Source of the DNA: an uncultured Armatimonadota bacterium
Lineage (GTDB): Bacteria; Armatimonadota; Fimbriimonadia; Fimbriimonadales; Fimbriimonadaceae
Direction of reading: 5' to 3'
Assembly (NCBI GenBank): GCA_903927345.1
Contig: CAIYMO010000017.1
Span: forward strand, 62,001 to 126,000
Length of the DNA stretch: 64,000 bases
Part shown: positions 8,414-17,108 of the stretch, one piece after another
How positions within the stretch are numbered: position 1 is the first letter of the stretch
How the letters are laid out: every line of letters begins with the position of its first letter
Position numbers and translations under genes: made by a program
The notes under the pieces: generated by a model
Told to the model about the DNA's origin: nothing
What the model saw: only the letters and a program-made list of their open reading frames with translations
The model's database searches: none

Positions 8414-9570
8414 AAGAGCACGGCGCGTTCACGGGCTCGCACGTTAACTGCGAGCCCAATGAGCGACATACACAGCCAAATCGCCGTTCCGCCTTTGCTC
8501 AAGAACGGGCACCAAAGCCCGACGACCGGGAATATCTTTAAGACCATCCCGACGTTCACAAACAAGTGGAAGGCGAACACCGTCAAGATTCCCGCTAGCA
8601 GCATCTGATAATAGAAGTCAGTAGCGACGAGCAGTCCCAACCAAAGCCTGTAAAAGAGCAGCGCAAAGAGACCAAGCAAGGCAACACTTCCTAGTAGTCC
8701 GAACTCCTCGCTGAAAACCGTGAAGATAAAATCTGTCTCTTGTTCAGGGACGTTGAGCTTTTGGGTTCCCTTCAAGAACCCCGTTCCAGCCAGTCCCCCA
8801 TTCGCAATCGCGTAAAAGCCTTGCTGAACCTGGTAGTCATCTCCCTTGACCACACCTTGCTTCTTCTCCTCGGCCGTCTTGTTACCACCGTAGATCAAAG
8901 CTAAAACGCGCTCCTCCTGATACGGCTTTAACACGGCTTTTCGCACCGGCGTGACAAAAACAACAAGTGCAGCAATCGAGACCACAAGTCCGACAACCAG
9001 CACCAGGAACTTTGGAGGCACTCCCGCGACGAGGGAGAGGGCAGCCCAGACTGCAATGAGCAAAAGTGACGCTCCAAGGTGCGGCTGGATGAAAACAAAC
9101 ACGATCGGAACTGCCATGTGAAGCAGCCCGAGTGCGAACGTCCCGAACTCCTTAATCCGATCCTGGCGCGAAGCGTAAAACGACGCCAAGGTGATGACGA
9201 GAAGGATTTTTGCCATCTCGCTAGGTTGGATCTGAATCGGACCAATCTTAACCCAACGTTCGGCACCGTTCACCGTCTTCCCAACAAACTTAACCGCGAA
9301 AAGCGCAAGCAAGTTCAGCCCGTAAACGAACGGCATCGCCTTTGCCCAAATACGTGGGTGGACGAATAAGAAGATCGATAACGGTACAAGACCGACTCCG
9401 ATGTTGAGCAACTGATCCTTAAAGAACTTCGTCGTCTCCCCGTAGTGCGAGCTGTAGATTGTCCCCAAACCGATAAGAGTCAGCGCAACGGCGGACGCGA
9501 TCAACCACCAATCAATCCCCACGCTTGTGGAGCGACTTTCGCTAGTCGGACGGAGGGTGATAGACGCCAT
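8410..9570 (-). CDS. rodA: RodA-type peptidoglycan glycosyltransferase (SEDS family)
   Basis: This is a 386-residue polytopic SEDS protein with about ten membrane segments. Diagnostic features are N-G-A-E-R-W-V-K-I-G-P-I-Q-I-Q-P-S-E-M-A-K (residues about 100-120), Q-P-H-L-G (usually Q-P-D-L-G), E-Q-E-T-D-F-I-F-T-V-F-S-E-E-F-G in the large periplasmic loop, and L-S-K-G-G-T near the C-terminus. RodA polymerises lipid II during side-wall growth with a class B PBP. mreBCD and the PBP are not beside it, which is unusual. It is the last gene of a minus-strand run, 3 bp after a lipoprotein gene and with an AAAGAG ribosome site. Note the His in place of the common Asp in Q-P-D-L-G: RodA Asp at this place is thought important, so this substitution merits checking. 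Confidence 0.88.
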   Translation of the reverse strand: MASITLRPTSESRSTSVGIDWWLIASAVALTLIGLGTIYSSHYGETTKFFKDQLLNIGVGLVPLSIFLFVHPRIWAKAMPFVYGLNLLALFAVKFVGKTVNGAERWVKIGPIQIQPSEMAKILLVITLASFYASRQDRIKEFGTFALGLLHMAVPIVFVFIQPHLGASLLLIAVWAALSLVAGVPPKFLVLVVGLVVSIAALVVFVTPVRKAVLKPYQEERVLALIYGGNKTAEEKKQGVVKGDDYQVQQGFYAIANGGLAGTGFLKGTQKLNVPEQETDFIFTVFSEEFGLLGSVALLGLFALLFYRLWLGLLVATDFYYQMLLAGILTVFAFHLFVNVGMVLKIFPVVGLWCPFLSKGGTAIWLCMSLIGLAVNVRARERAVLF

Positions 9571-9573
9571 TTG

Positions 9574-10167
9574 CTACTCTTTCGGTTGTCGGATTGATGT
9601 GCCGAATTCACGTTTGATAATGCCGAATTCCTTGGTGACCCAAAATCTCATTGTACGAGATCGAGGCGTCTCAAGGAAGATCCGTAGGTCCACGGTGGTC
9701 AGCACCGCGTGCACAGACTTGCCCTGATAGGGCACTTGCGCGTCCTCAGTCGTAATCTTCGCTTCGGCAGGAATTGGCTTCGCCGGAGAAATCAACGAGC
9801 CTTTCCAAGTCCAGCTATCACCGGCATGCATCGGAATCTTGATGATCCCGATCGGGGGATCATAAACCTCGTCTCCTGCCTCACGAACGAGCAAGCCGGT
9901 AGAACCGACCTCGTACTGCTCACGCTCGATCGTGACGTCCATGTCTCGGATCTCAATGACCCGTTCACTTCCCTTAGATGTCGTGCTGAGCTTGCTCGGC
10001 AATACGGTGCCATCAACGCAAAATGACGTCTCATTTCCCGGAGGGCAGACACGCCCGATATCCTGAACCGAACTCAGGTAAGTCCCGTTAGATTCGTGAA
10101 TGGAAACTTGGTCGCAACCCCAAACGCTTGCCAATAAGAAGAGGCTACTTAACCTCTTCCATGACAA
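9574..10167 (-). CDS. Predicted lipoprotein, third of a tandem set
   Basis: I chose a TTG start at 10167, giving 197 residues that begin M-S-W-K-R-L and run through a hydrophobic core to W-G-C, a rough lipobox. Earlier in-frame starts exist (ATG 10188, TTG 10200) and would overlap the upstream gene by 44-56 bp. The mature part is beta-rich and includes I-P-M-H-A-G-D-S-W-T-W-K-G-S, which resembles segments of the two upstream lipoproteins. No known family is recognised. It lies directly before rodA, so an envelope role is a guess from context. Confidence 0.6.
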   Translation of the reverse strand: MSWKRLSSLFLLASVWGCDQVSIHESNGTYLSSVQDIGRVCPPGNETSFCVDGTVLPSKLSTTSKGSERVIEIRDMDVTIEREQYEVGSTGLLVREAGDEVYDPPIGIIKIPMHAGDSWTWKGSLISPAKPIPAEAKITTEDAQVPYQGKSVHAVLTTVDLRIFLETPRSRTMRFWVTKEFGIIKREFGTSIRQPKE

Positions 10168-10840
10168 TCTTGTTGGTGTTCTTTCCATCAATCGACTCAA
10201 TCTCCGTCTTCACCGTACCGCGACCCTTAACAAGCCACAGCTTAGAGTTCAGTTTGAATGACCGACCACCCTGGGTACCGGTGGCGTTGACCGTGATCAA
10301 CAGCGCGTCATTGTAGGTAGCAACGGGAGTTGTGACGGCCTGAGTTCCCACGACCTTGTTTGTTCCGGTCATTTTCATCACGCTGTCCGCCGTCGTTTTG
10401 ATGTCCCAGGTTTTGCCTGGGGTAAGACCGGCAGGGAGTTCCCAAGTCGATTGATCCGAAGAAATCGTCGCGTTAGAAGCAGCCCGGATTCCGCCCTTTT
10501 CGACCTTGAAGCTTGCCGTATCCAAACCGACGAGTTCATCAGAGCTCTCTAGGTTGTACTCGGCAACGCCATTCTCAACCTTAACCAGCTTGAATGTCTG
10601 AGACCCAACCTTATCCGGCTGTCCACTCTGCTTAATCGCGAGCTTCATCGGCTCGGTTCGACCAAGGCCGTAGTACTCGAAAGCGTCTGTCTTAAGCTCG
10701 GCGGGAACCTCAGGAGTCTTTGCAACTTCTGTCGCAGAATTCGTATCCGATGAGGCCGCTCCGTTAGCCGCGGAAGCACCTTTGTCACCGCAACCAGCGA
10801 GAAGAACGAGCGCGATCGGCAGGAAAAAGACGGGTTTCAT
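10145..10840 (-). CDS. Predicted lipoprotein, second of a tandem set
   Basis: The 231-residue protein has a clear lipoprotein signal ending L-L-A-G-C at residues 13-17, followed by a Ser/Ala/Asn-rich linker to about residue 45 and a beta-rich domain. A segment A-G-L-T-P-G-K-T-W-D-I-K-T-T parallels G-D-S-W-T-W-K-G-S in the downstream protein and D-D-V-Y-D-Y-K-G-T in the upstream one. Its start overlaps the upstream stop by one base (TAATG), a strong sign of coupling. Function is not recognised. Confidence 0.72.
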   Translation of the reverse strand: MKPVFFLPIALVLLAGCGDKGASAANGAASSDTNSATEVAKTPEVPAELKTDAFEYYGLGRTEPMKLAIKQSGQPDKVGSQTFKLVKVENGVAEYNLESSDELVGLDTASFKVEKGGIRAASNATISSDQSTWELPAGLTPGKTWDIKTTADSVMKMTGTNKVVGTQAVTTPVATYNDALLITVNATGTQGGRSFKLNSKLWLVKGRGTVKTEIESIDGKNTNKIVMEEVK

Positions 10841-11556
10841 TACTTGATAGTGTAGCTCTTTAGCCGAAGCGTGAGCGAGCTTCGGGCGCCCTTGATCGAG
10901 ACAACTTGCTTAAACCGGGCGAGCCCGACGTTAGGGACAAACCAGCTGTTGTTTCCAACCACGCCTTCGCCCTTTGGCGACTTGAATGATCCGCTCGACT
11001 CGATGAACAGTCCGCTCATTCGACCACTGTCGGTATCAACTGGCTGAGAATCGTGAGTCGCAAACTTATAATCCATCGAGCCTGCTTCTCCAAGCGGCGT
11101 AATGCCTGTGCCCTTGTAGTCATAAACGTCATCAAATTTCAGCGGGAACTTGATGATTGTTTGCTTAGGAGAGAAGACGATCGGCGTTTTGCCCACCGAA
11201 ACTTGGTGCACGCCCGTGGAGTCAACTTCCCAAACCTGCTCGTCCTTCTCTTTGCCCTCTTCCGACATCACAAGGACGCCCCGGGTCACACCAGGGGAAG
11301 GGTTTGAAACTGACTTGACTTCGTACCCAATCTCAACGGTGCCGCTCTCTGGCTCTTTACCGTCGATCTCACGAGTGATCTCAAGAGCGTAATTCCACTT
11401 GTTACCAACTTTGAGCGGATACAGCTGTTCAGGAGTAGCTTTGCTTGCCTCCTCGACCTTTGGTTCCTTGATCGGAACGGGCTTGTATTCACCCTTTCCA
11501 CATCCAACGGCAACGAGGCCAAGAGCACCAACACTAATCTTCAAAATATCATTCAA
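10840..11556 (-). CDS. Predicted lipoprotein, first of a tandem set
   Basis: The 238-residue protein begins with a signal ending V-A-V-G-C (Cys19). The mature part starts with a Lys/Pro/Glu-rich linker, then Y-P-L-K-V-G-N-K-W-N-Y, a motif often seen at the start of outer-surface beta-sandwich domains in predicted lipoproteins, and ends in alternating strands. A GGAGA ribosome site lies about 10 bp before the ATG. It heads the lipoprotein-lipoprotein-lipoprotein-rodA run and starts 16 bp after the SecD-like gene. No known family is recognised. Confidence 0.72.
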   Translation of the reverse strand: MNDILKISVGALGLVAVGCGKGEYKPVPIKEPKVEEASKATPEQLYPLKVGNKWNYALEITREIDGKEPESGTVEIGYEVKSVSNPSPGVTRGVLVMSEEGKEKDEQVWEVDSTGVHQVSVGKTPIVFSPKQTIIKFPLKFDDVYDYKGTGITPLGEAGSMDYKFATHDSQPVDTDSGRMSGLFIESSGSFKSPKGEGVVGNNSWFVPNVGLARFKQVVSIKGARSSLTLRLKSYTIK

Positions 11557-11571
11557 GAGAATCTCCTGCAG

Positions 11572-12672
11572 TTAACGCGATTTAACTAAGTCTACAGCTT
11601 CCTGAACTAGCGTCTTGTCCGCAATCTGTTTAATCACCAGTTCTTTACTATTCAACTGTGTTCCCACTGTCGCGGCTGCGATCGGAACCTTCTTGCTAAC
11701 CACAATAATCTTCGTGTTTGGGTGCTCGCTAGAGAACTTCCAAAGCCGAGCAGCTCCTTCATCGGTCAGGTGGATACTCAAGTCGTAAGAGCTCTCTTTT
11801 CCGGAGTTAACCTCGGTGACTTCAGCACCTTCGATCATCTTCCGGTTGGTAATCACCTGGGCATGCTTGAGAATATTGATGGCCTTCCGGTAGCCCTCTC
11901 CCTTTGCACCCGAAGCAAGGAGCGACTTGATCAGGTCAGCAGGATTCTCCGCCGATTTACCCTCATTCTTGGCAACGTACTCGGCATAGAATCGATCCAG
12001 CGCATCCGCGTCCAAGAACTTAGACTCAAGCTCCTTATAGAGCGAACTCATCGCCTTTGACTTCAACGGAACCGTGTTGAATCCCTGAACCGGCTTACCC
12101 GAGGCGTTCGAGATATCGAATGTGATCGGCACCTTCAAACGAATGCCATGATAGAAGGCCGTCCGGTTGAGCTTCGCCGGGAGTTTCCCGTCAAGCGAAA
12201 CGTTTAGGTCGCTCTCAAGCTTGGCCTTAAGAACTGGGTCACCAGCCAGAGCCTTTTCTGCATCTGCAGTGCTCCAGATGGGAGCTTCTTCGCTGGGCTC
12301 TTCCGTGTTCTCCTTCTTAGCCAACTTGTACAACAAGCCGGTGGTCCCCTCAGCGTCCCCATCAAGGATCGCAAGAAGCTCCTTCATTGGGACTCGAGCT
12401 TTAATCGAGCCAGAATCCGCACCACCACCGCCGCCTGATCCGGAAGATTTAAAGTCATCGGAAGCCTCAACAATCTGCACCATTCGGTTGACGGACAGGA
12501 TCTTCACCTTTGCCTCTTCGCTAATCGCGACGAGGCAGAAGTCTTCCGACAAAATCGGATCAAGTTTCACTCCGCTCAGTCTAAACTGGGTGTAAAGCTT
12601 GCTTCCGCCAAAGCCCACGGCAAGTAAGGTCGCAAAGCCGATTGCGATTTTCGTCGATGGGCGAACTTTCAT
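11572..12672 (-). CDS. Membrane-anchored protein with SecD P1-head-like C-terminal region
   Basis: The 366-residue protein has one N-terminal membrane segment (about residues 8-25) and a large external part with a Gly-rich linker near residue 80. Residues about 295-366 contain Y-D-L-S-I-H-L-T-D-E-G-A, then I-I-V-V-S-K-K-V-P-I-A-A-A-T-V and V-I-K-Q-I-A-D-K. That order (strand, helix, strand ending in a substrate-release-type loop, strand) recalls the periplasmic head of SecD, where the strand reads as a display loop. The other SecD/F membrane helices are absent. The similarity is by eye and could be coincidental. A perfect short palindrome (GTTAG-GT-CTAAC, 12676-12687) sits 3 bp before its ATG. 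Confidence 0.6.
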   Translation of the reverse strand: MKVRPSTKIAIGFATLLAVGFGGSKLYTQFRLSGVKLDPILSEDFCLVAISEEAKVKILSVNRMVQIVEASDDFKSSGSGGGGGADSGSIKARVPMKELLAILDGDAEGTTGLLYKLAKKENTEEPSEEAPIWSTADAEKALAGDPVLKAKLESDLNVSLDGKLPAKLNRTAFYHGIRLKVPITFDISNASGKPVQGFNTVPLKSKAMSSLYKELESKFLDADALDRFYAEYVAKNEGKSAENPADLIKSLLASGAKGEGYRKAINILKHAQVITNRKMIEGAEVTEVNSGKESSYDLSIHLTDEGAARLWKFSSEHPNTKIIVVSKKVPIAAATVGTQLNSKELVIKQIADKTLVQEAVDLVKSR

Positions 12673-12725
12673 GTCGTTAGGTCTAACACTTCAAACCAGC
12701 TACCTGGTTCCGAGGTGAGAGCAGT

Positions 12726-14411
12726 TTACTCAGAAGGGTTGAAATCCACGTAAAACCGTCCTGCGATGCTGGTGAACAGCGCCACGATCCCACACATCAC
12801 ACCCGCACTCAAAACCGCCGGGATAATCGGCGACGTGTGAACAAGCCCGAGGAACAAGACAAAGAGCCCCACCGCCGGTGCCATCACGAACACCATCGCA
12901 AGCAACTGCATCAAACCGCGGAAGGAACGCTGGGTCGGGTCGTCAAAGTCAGGGAACAAGACCACAACCAGGAAGACTGCGCTGACCATCCCCACCCCGA
13001 TCGCGGGAGACGCGATGAGCCCGGCAAGGTGATATTGCCAAAGCGAAGGCTTATAAATCAGTCCGATCGTGTACGGCAAAACCGAAAGCGCAATTGCTAC
13101 AAATGACTTCGCCGCAACTTCATAAAACGCGATTTGGCGCGATGTCAACGGGAGTGGCTTGATCACCTCAACGCGTCGCAGAGTCTCCTGGAAGCCGTTA
13201 AATGCCGAGATTGACCCAAAGTTTGCGGTCATAAACCCGACCATCCCCAGATACAAGAATGGGATCACTCGCTCACTCTTTTCCGGAATGCTTAGGAACA
13301 TCACGGCCATAAAGCCAAGCACAGCCATAAAGATAAAGCTCATCGAAATCCCGGTCCGAGCCTGAATCAACCACTCTTTATAGATGAGCGCCCAGCCATT
13401 TAACAGCTTCACTTCCTGCAGCTTCTGAGCGAGTCGGCCACGCTTGATAGAACCAGACTTTGCCCGCTCAACAAGGATGCCGGTAACGTCCCCTTTGCGC
13501 TGCATATCGCGCAGGGTCTGTCCCTGGAACCCGCGAGTCGCCGCTTGGTCATACATCCAGCCGCTAAGATTCGAGGCGTAATGGAGCGAGACAATCACGA
13601 TCACCAGCAGGGCAACTGCCGCAAGCACCGAAGCCAAGATCGATCCTCCCAACGTCCCAACCGACATCACAGTTGTCAGGTAAGGCACGATCATGATCGC
13701 CCGAACATGAGGCATCTCAGTCGTCGCGACAATCGTCTTCCAAGACGGATCGATCCACATTCGGAGTCCGAATGTCAGCATGACCACAATGACGGCGATC
13801 GCTATTGACCAACCCGAAACCCGCAGGATCAGCTTGGACTTCTTCTCATTCTTCGCCAGATAGAACGACAGCGCGTAACTCAGTGCAACCCAGACCGCGG
13901 CAGAAAGCAACCACGCCAAGGTCATCCCAATGATGATCTGATTGAATCCGCGAGGGTCCCCGGCCTTAAGTCCAGCCGCTAATCCCGAGATCGGCTTGAA
14001 CCCAAAGAAGAGCATAAGCAGCGGGAAGAATAAGGTGAGGAAGTATTCGCGGAACAACCGGAAATACATCACAAGTCGCGAAGACACCGGAGTCGGGAAC
14101 AGGACGTCCACATCCGCCGGCTTAAAACTATTCTTCATAGCAAACACTCCTGCCGCCATGAAGATGCTGATCGTCATAAAGATCAGAAACACCACTGGCT
14201 GGACGTTCGCGAGTTCTAGTTGGACGCCTTTCGGAAGCAAGGTGCCACCTCTCTTTGTGAAGGTCGCCGGTCGCTCCCAAGGGCGCAAAAAGAACCCGAC
14301 GTAGTAGCCCAGTCCCACCAACACCGAAATGAGGCGCTTTGGAGAACTGAATGCGCGCTTAACGCCGTTAACGATCTGACGCGCCCACAAATAAAGGAGC
14401 GGCCGAATCAT
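12726..14411 (-). CDS. ABC-2-type exporter permease (putative ABC exporter family)
   Basis: The 561-residue protein has about 12-14 hydrophobic segments and no ATPase motifs. A cytoplasmic stretch about residues 395-440 reads R-R-V-E-V-I-K-P-L-P-L-T-S-R-Q-I-A-F-Y-E, a pattern common in exporters that use the phrase P-x-S in the loop before the second half. It starts 4 bp inside the ATPase gene's end (ATGA overlap), so the two form one transporter. Substrate unknown; the lipoprotein/RodA genes downstream suggest an envelope component. Confidence 0.85.
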   Translation of the reverse strand: MIRPLLYLWARQIVNGVKRAFSSPKRLISVLVGLGYYVGFFLRPWERPATFTKRGGTLLPKGVQLELANVQPVVFLIFMTISIFMAAGVFAMKNSFKPADVDVLFPTPVSSRLVMYFRLFREYFLTLFFPLLMLFFGFKPISGLAAGLKAGDPRGFNQIIIGMTLAWLLSAAVWVALSYALSFYLAKNEKKSKLILRVSGWSIAIAVIVVMLTFGLRMWIDPSWKTIVATTEMPHVRAIMIVPYLTTVMSVGTLGGSILASVLAAVALLVIVIVSLHYASNLSGWMYDQAATRGFQGQTLRDMQRKGDVTGILVERAKSGSIKRGRLAQKLQEVKLLNGWALIYKEWLIQARTGISMSFIFMAVLGFMAVMFLSIPEKSERVIPFLYLGMVGFMTANFGSISAFNGFQETLRRVEVIKPLPLTSRQIAFYEVAAKSFVAIALSVLPYTIGLIYKPSLWQYHLAGLIASPAIGVGMVSAVFLVVVLFPDFDDPTQRSFRGLMQLLAMVFVMAPAVGLFVLFLGLVHTSPIIPAVLSAGVMCGIVALFTSIAGRFYVDFNPSE

Positions 14412-15133
14412 GAAACCTCGTTAGTAAGGGACAAGAAAACGTCTTCGAGCGACTGCCCGGCCATTCCGTAGTGCTCTCTCAGCTCTTCAACGCTTCCTTC
14501 CGCAAGCAACCGTCCCCGGGCCATGATCAAGACTCGGTCACACAGCTTCTCGGCTGTATCCAGTAAGTGAGTCGAAACCAAAACCGCCGCCCCGCTCTCC
14601 TTTGTGCGAACGATCTCTTGTTTCAACTCGTGCGCACCCGCTGGGTCAATACCGATCAACGGCTCGTCAAGCAGGAACACGTTGGCTTCGTGCACCAGTG
14701 CACACGCCACCGAAAGTTTCTGCCTCATGCCCTTACTCAAGGTTGCAACAAGGTCATTTCGCTTGTCCAGAAGGTGGTAGCGCGTAAGCAACTCCTCATG
14801 CTTCGCCTCAAAAATCGGTAACGTGTCAAAGCACATGGCGATAAACCGCATGTGCTCGTAGACTGTGAGCAATTCATACAGGGATGGGACTTCAGGAACA
14901 AACGCCAGCCCCCGCTTTGCCTTCGCCTGATCTTCGTTAATCTCAAAACCGTTGATCAAGACGCGCCCGCTTGTCGCGCGAAGAATGCCCGCCATACAAC
15001 GCATCGCCGTAGTCTTGCCCGCGCCGTTCGGACCGATCAGCCCGACAATCTCGCCCGGATTGATTCGGAACGAAACCTCATTAACCGCCCGGTACTCCTT
15101 GTACTCCTTAACCAACCCTTGTACTTCAAGCAT
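14408..15133 (-). CDS. ABC transporter ATPase partner of the exporter permease
   Basis: The 241-residue protein is a complete ABC ATPase: Walker A G-P-N-G-A-G-K-T-T (34-42), signature L-S-K-G-M-R-Q (132-138), Walker B V-F-L-L-D-E-P (152-158) with the catalytic Glu, and H-loop S-T-H. The L-S-K-G-M-x-Q form is typical of ABC-2 exporters. It heads an eight-gene minus-strand run to rodA and is divergent from the MoxR gene across a 79 bp gap that must hold both promoters. Confidence 0.95.
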   Translation of the reverse strand: MLEVQGLVKEYKEYRAVNEVSFRINPGEIVGLIGPNGAGKTTAMRCMAGILRATSGRVLINGFEINEDQAKAKRGLAFVPEVPSLYELLTVYEHMRFIAMCFDTLPIFEAKHEELLTRYHLLDKRNDLVATLSKGMRQKLSVACALVHEANVFLLDEPLIGIDPAGAHELKQEIVRTKESGAAVLVSTHLLDTAEKLCDRVLIMARGRLLAEGSVEELREHYGMAGQSLEDVFLSLTNEVS

Positions 15134-15212
15134 TTCTTATCATTTGTTTCTACCTTAACCCTAGTTCGATGGGTTGCAGAAACAAGGCATCTGTGCCAAG
15201 CTAGGAGAGTTT

Positions 15213-16160
15213 ATGAGCATCGAAGCCAAGGTTCAAAGCGTCCGATCCGAAATCGGAAAGGTCATCTCCGGGCAGCACGACGTGGTCGACCAGATCATCG
15301 CTTCGACCCTCGCAAATGGTCACGTCCTTCTCGAAGGCGTTCCGGGTCTCGGAAAGACCCTTCTTGTGCGCACGCTCGGCCACGTGTTTGGGCTTGAATT
15401 TGGCCGCGTCCAGTTCACCCCCGACCTTATGCCGTCCGACGTGACGGGAACCATGATCTATGACGCTTCGAGTGGCAAGTTCTCGTTCCGGCAGGGTCCC
15501 GCATTCGTCGGACTCCTGCTCGCCGATGAAATCAACCGAACCCCGCCCAAGACTCAAGCTGCTCTCCTAGAAGCAATGGAAGAGCGCCGGGTGACCGTCG
15601 ACGGAGTCGCTCATCCCCTCCCATCTCCGTTCATCGTCTTCGCGACCCAAAACCCGATCGAATTTGAGGGTACGTACCCTCTCCCCGAAGCACAGCAAGA
15701 CCGCTTCCTCCTCAAGGTCCTCCTCCGATATCCGTCCCCCGAAGAAGAAGTAAGCGTTCTCAAAACCCATCACGCGGGCTTCTCACCCCAGAACCTCGAG
15801 CTGGCGGGCGTCCAGCAAGTGATCTCGCAGAACGAGCTCCTCGAGCTTCAACAAGAGGTCAAAACCGCCACCATCGAGGATAAGATCTTCAGCTACATCT
15901 ACCAAATCGTTCACGCGACGAGAGACAACCGCGACGTCATGGTCGGTGCCTCTCCTCGGGCAGGCATCGCCCTTATGAACATCAGCAAAGCTTTTGCCTT
16001 TATGCGAGGCCGGAACTTTGTCACTCCCGACGATGTAAAGGAAATTGCTCCGGCAGTACTGCGCCACCGCGTCACGTTACGCCCCGAAGCCGAGATCGAA
16101 GGTCAAACGACGGACGATGTGATCAAGCGACTGCTCGATTCCGTCGCCGTCCCTCGCTAA
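15213..16160 (+). CDS. MoxR-family AAA+ ATPase (first copy)
   Basis: I start this at ATG 15213 because a strong AGGAGAG lies just upstream (15203-15209); a TTG at 15174 would add 13 residues without a site. The 315-residue protein is a MoxR-type AAA+ ATPase: Walker A G-V-P-G-L-G-K-T (42-49), Walker B L-L-A-D-E-I-N-R (102-109), and the family blocks T-P-D-L-M-P-S-D-V-T-G and A-T-Q-N-P-I-E. MoxR ATPases act as chaperones that mature or assemble vWA-domain partners, often periplasmic or membrane complexes. It has a close paralogue at 24718. It is followed by a 10 bp hairpin and a foldase gene. Confidence 0.93.
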   Translation: MSIEAKVQSVRSEIGKVISGQHDVVDQIIASTLANGHVLLEGVPGLGKTLLVRTLGHVFGLEFGRVQFTPDLMPSDVTGTMIYDASSGKFSFRQGPAFVGLLLADEINRTPPKTQAALLEAMEERRVTVDGVAHPLPSPFIVFATQNPIEFEGTYPLPEAQQDRFLLKVLLRYPSPEEEVSVLKTHHAGFSPQNLELAGVQQVISQNELLELQQEVKTATIEDKIFSYIYQIVHATRDNRDVMVGASPRAGIALMNISKAFAFMRGRNFVTPDDVKEIAPAVLRHRVTLRPEAEIEGQTTDDVIKRLLDSVAVPR

Positions 16161-16169
16161 CCAATTCGC

Positions 16170-16198
16170 AGGCTGGCGATCTTTTCTCTCGCCAGCCT
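16170..16198 (+). terminator. Strong hairpin without a U-tract between moxR and the foldase gene
   Basis: AGGCTGGCGA (16170-16179) pairs perfectly with TCGCCAGCCT (16189-16198) around a 9-nt pyrimidine loop. There is no run of T after it, so it is a poor intrinsic terminator; it could be an RNA-stability or processing element that separates moxR from the downstream genes. Confidence 0.45.
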
Positions 16199-16217
16199 CG
16201 TCTAACAATCCAAACTC

Positions 16218-17108
16218 ATGAGCTTTATCGCCGCTATCGCCGGTCTGCACCTTGCCCTCCAAACCGGAGGAATCCAACTGGGAATCCCAAACCTCCCACC
16301 TGCGCCGGATAAAGATCAGGTGCTGGTCAAAGTCAACGGGCAGGACATCAAAGCCAGCGACATCGCCGCCCTGCTGTGGGATGCAAAAGCCGAAGAAATC
16401 CTCAACGAAGTCACCTACTTCCAACTCGCCAAGGCAGAAGCCGACAAGCTCGGTATCTTCCTCACCGGCAAGGAGATCGATGAGGGCGTCCAACGAGAGC
16501 TCGACGCAATGAGGGCCAACCTCGCTCCCGGACAAACGCTCGACCAAGCCATGGCGAGCACCGGCCAAACCAAAGCCCGTCTTTATCTCGCCGTCAAAAC
16601 CTCGCTTTACTTGACCAAAATCGCATTTGCGGAGTTCGATCCGAAGCTTTACGTCAAGGTGTCGACCATCATTATCAAGCCTGCCTCCAGCTCCGCTGCC
16701 GACCTCGCAAGCGCGATCAAAACCGCCCAGGGCGCCTACGATCGCCTCCAAAAAGGTGAGGCATGGGAAGCCGTCGTTGATGACGTTGTCGCCGATGAAA
16801 CCGGTCGCGAATCCAAAGGCCGACTCGGTTGGCGTCTACTCAGCGCCTTCCCCGACGATGTCCGCTCCGAACTCGCGCTACTCCGAGTGAATCAGTTCAC
16901 AAAGCCTGCCCAAATCCAAAACGGGATCCAGTTCTTCCGAGTCGAGCGATTTGGGAAGGATTTGAACAAAGAGGAACTCGATCAGATGCGCATCGATATG
17001 ACCGAGCTTCTTCGCCTCCAGGCCGTCAACAAAATCCGCAAGACAATGAAGCTGGAACGCGTTTGGCCCAAACTCCCGGCGAAACCAGGCGTAGAAATGA
17101 GGAGATGA
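16218..17108 (+). CDS. Peptidyl-prolyl isomerase of the PrsA/SurA (parvulin) type
   Basis: The 296-residue protein starts with a short hydrophobic stretch that may be a weak signal peptide (residues 3-13). Residues 40-135 read like the SurA N-terminal chaperone domain (V-N-G-Q-D-I-K-A-S-D-I, then helices). Residues about 145-255 match a parvulin domain: V-S-T-I-I-I-K-P, G-E-A-W-E-A-V-V-D-D-V-V-A-D-E-T, G-R-L-G-W and N-Q-F-T-K-P at the expected spacing. It would help outer proteins fold after export. It ends by coupling to a nitroreductase (ATGA). Confidence 0.82.
   Translation: MSFIAAIAGLHLALQTGGIQLGIPNLPPAPDKDQVLVKVNGQDIKASDIAALLWDAKAEEILNEVTYFQLAKAEADKLGIFLTGKEIDEGVQRELDAMRANLAPGQTLDQAMASTGQTKARLYLAVKTSLYLTKIAFAEFDPKLYVKVSTIIIKPASSSAADLASAIKTAQGAYDRLQKGEAWEAVVDDVVADETGRESKGRLGWRLLSAFPDDVRSELALLRVNQFTKPAQIQNGIQFFRVERFGKDLNKEELDQMRIDMTELLRLQAVNKIRKTMKLERVWPKLPAKPGVEMRR

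Noticed and set aside
12694-12709. AACCAG-CTAC-CTGGTT hairpin between the ABC permease gene and the SecD-like gene
   Set aside because: Only 6 bp and without a T-run; a weak stem that could occur by chance.
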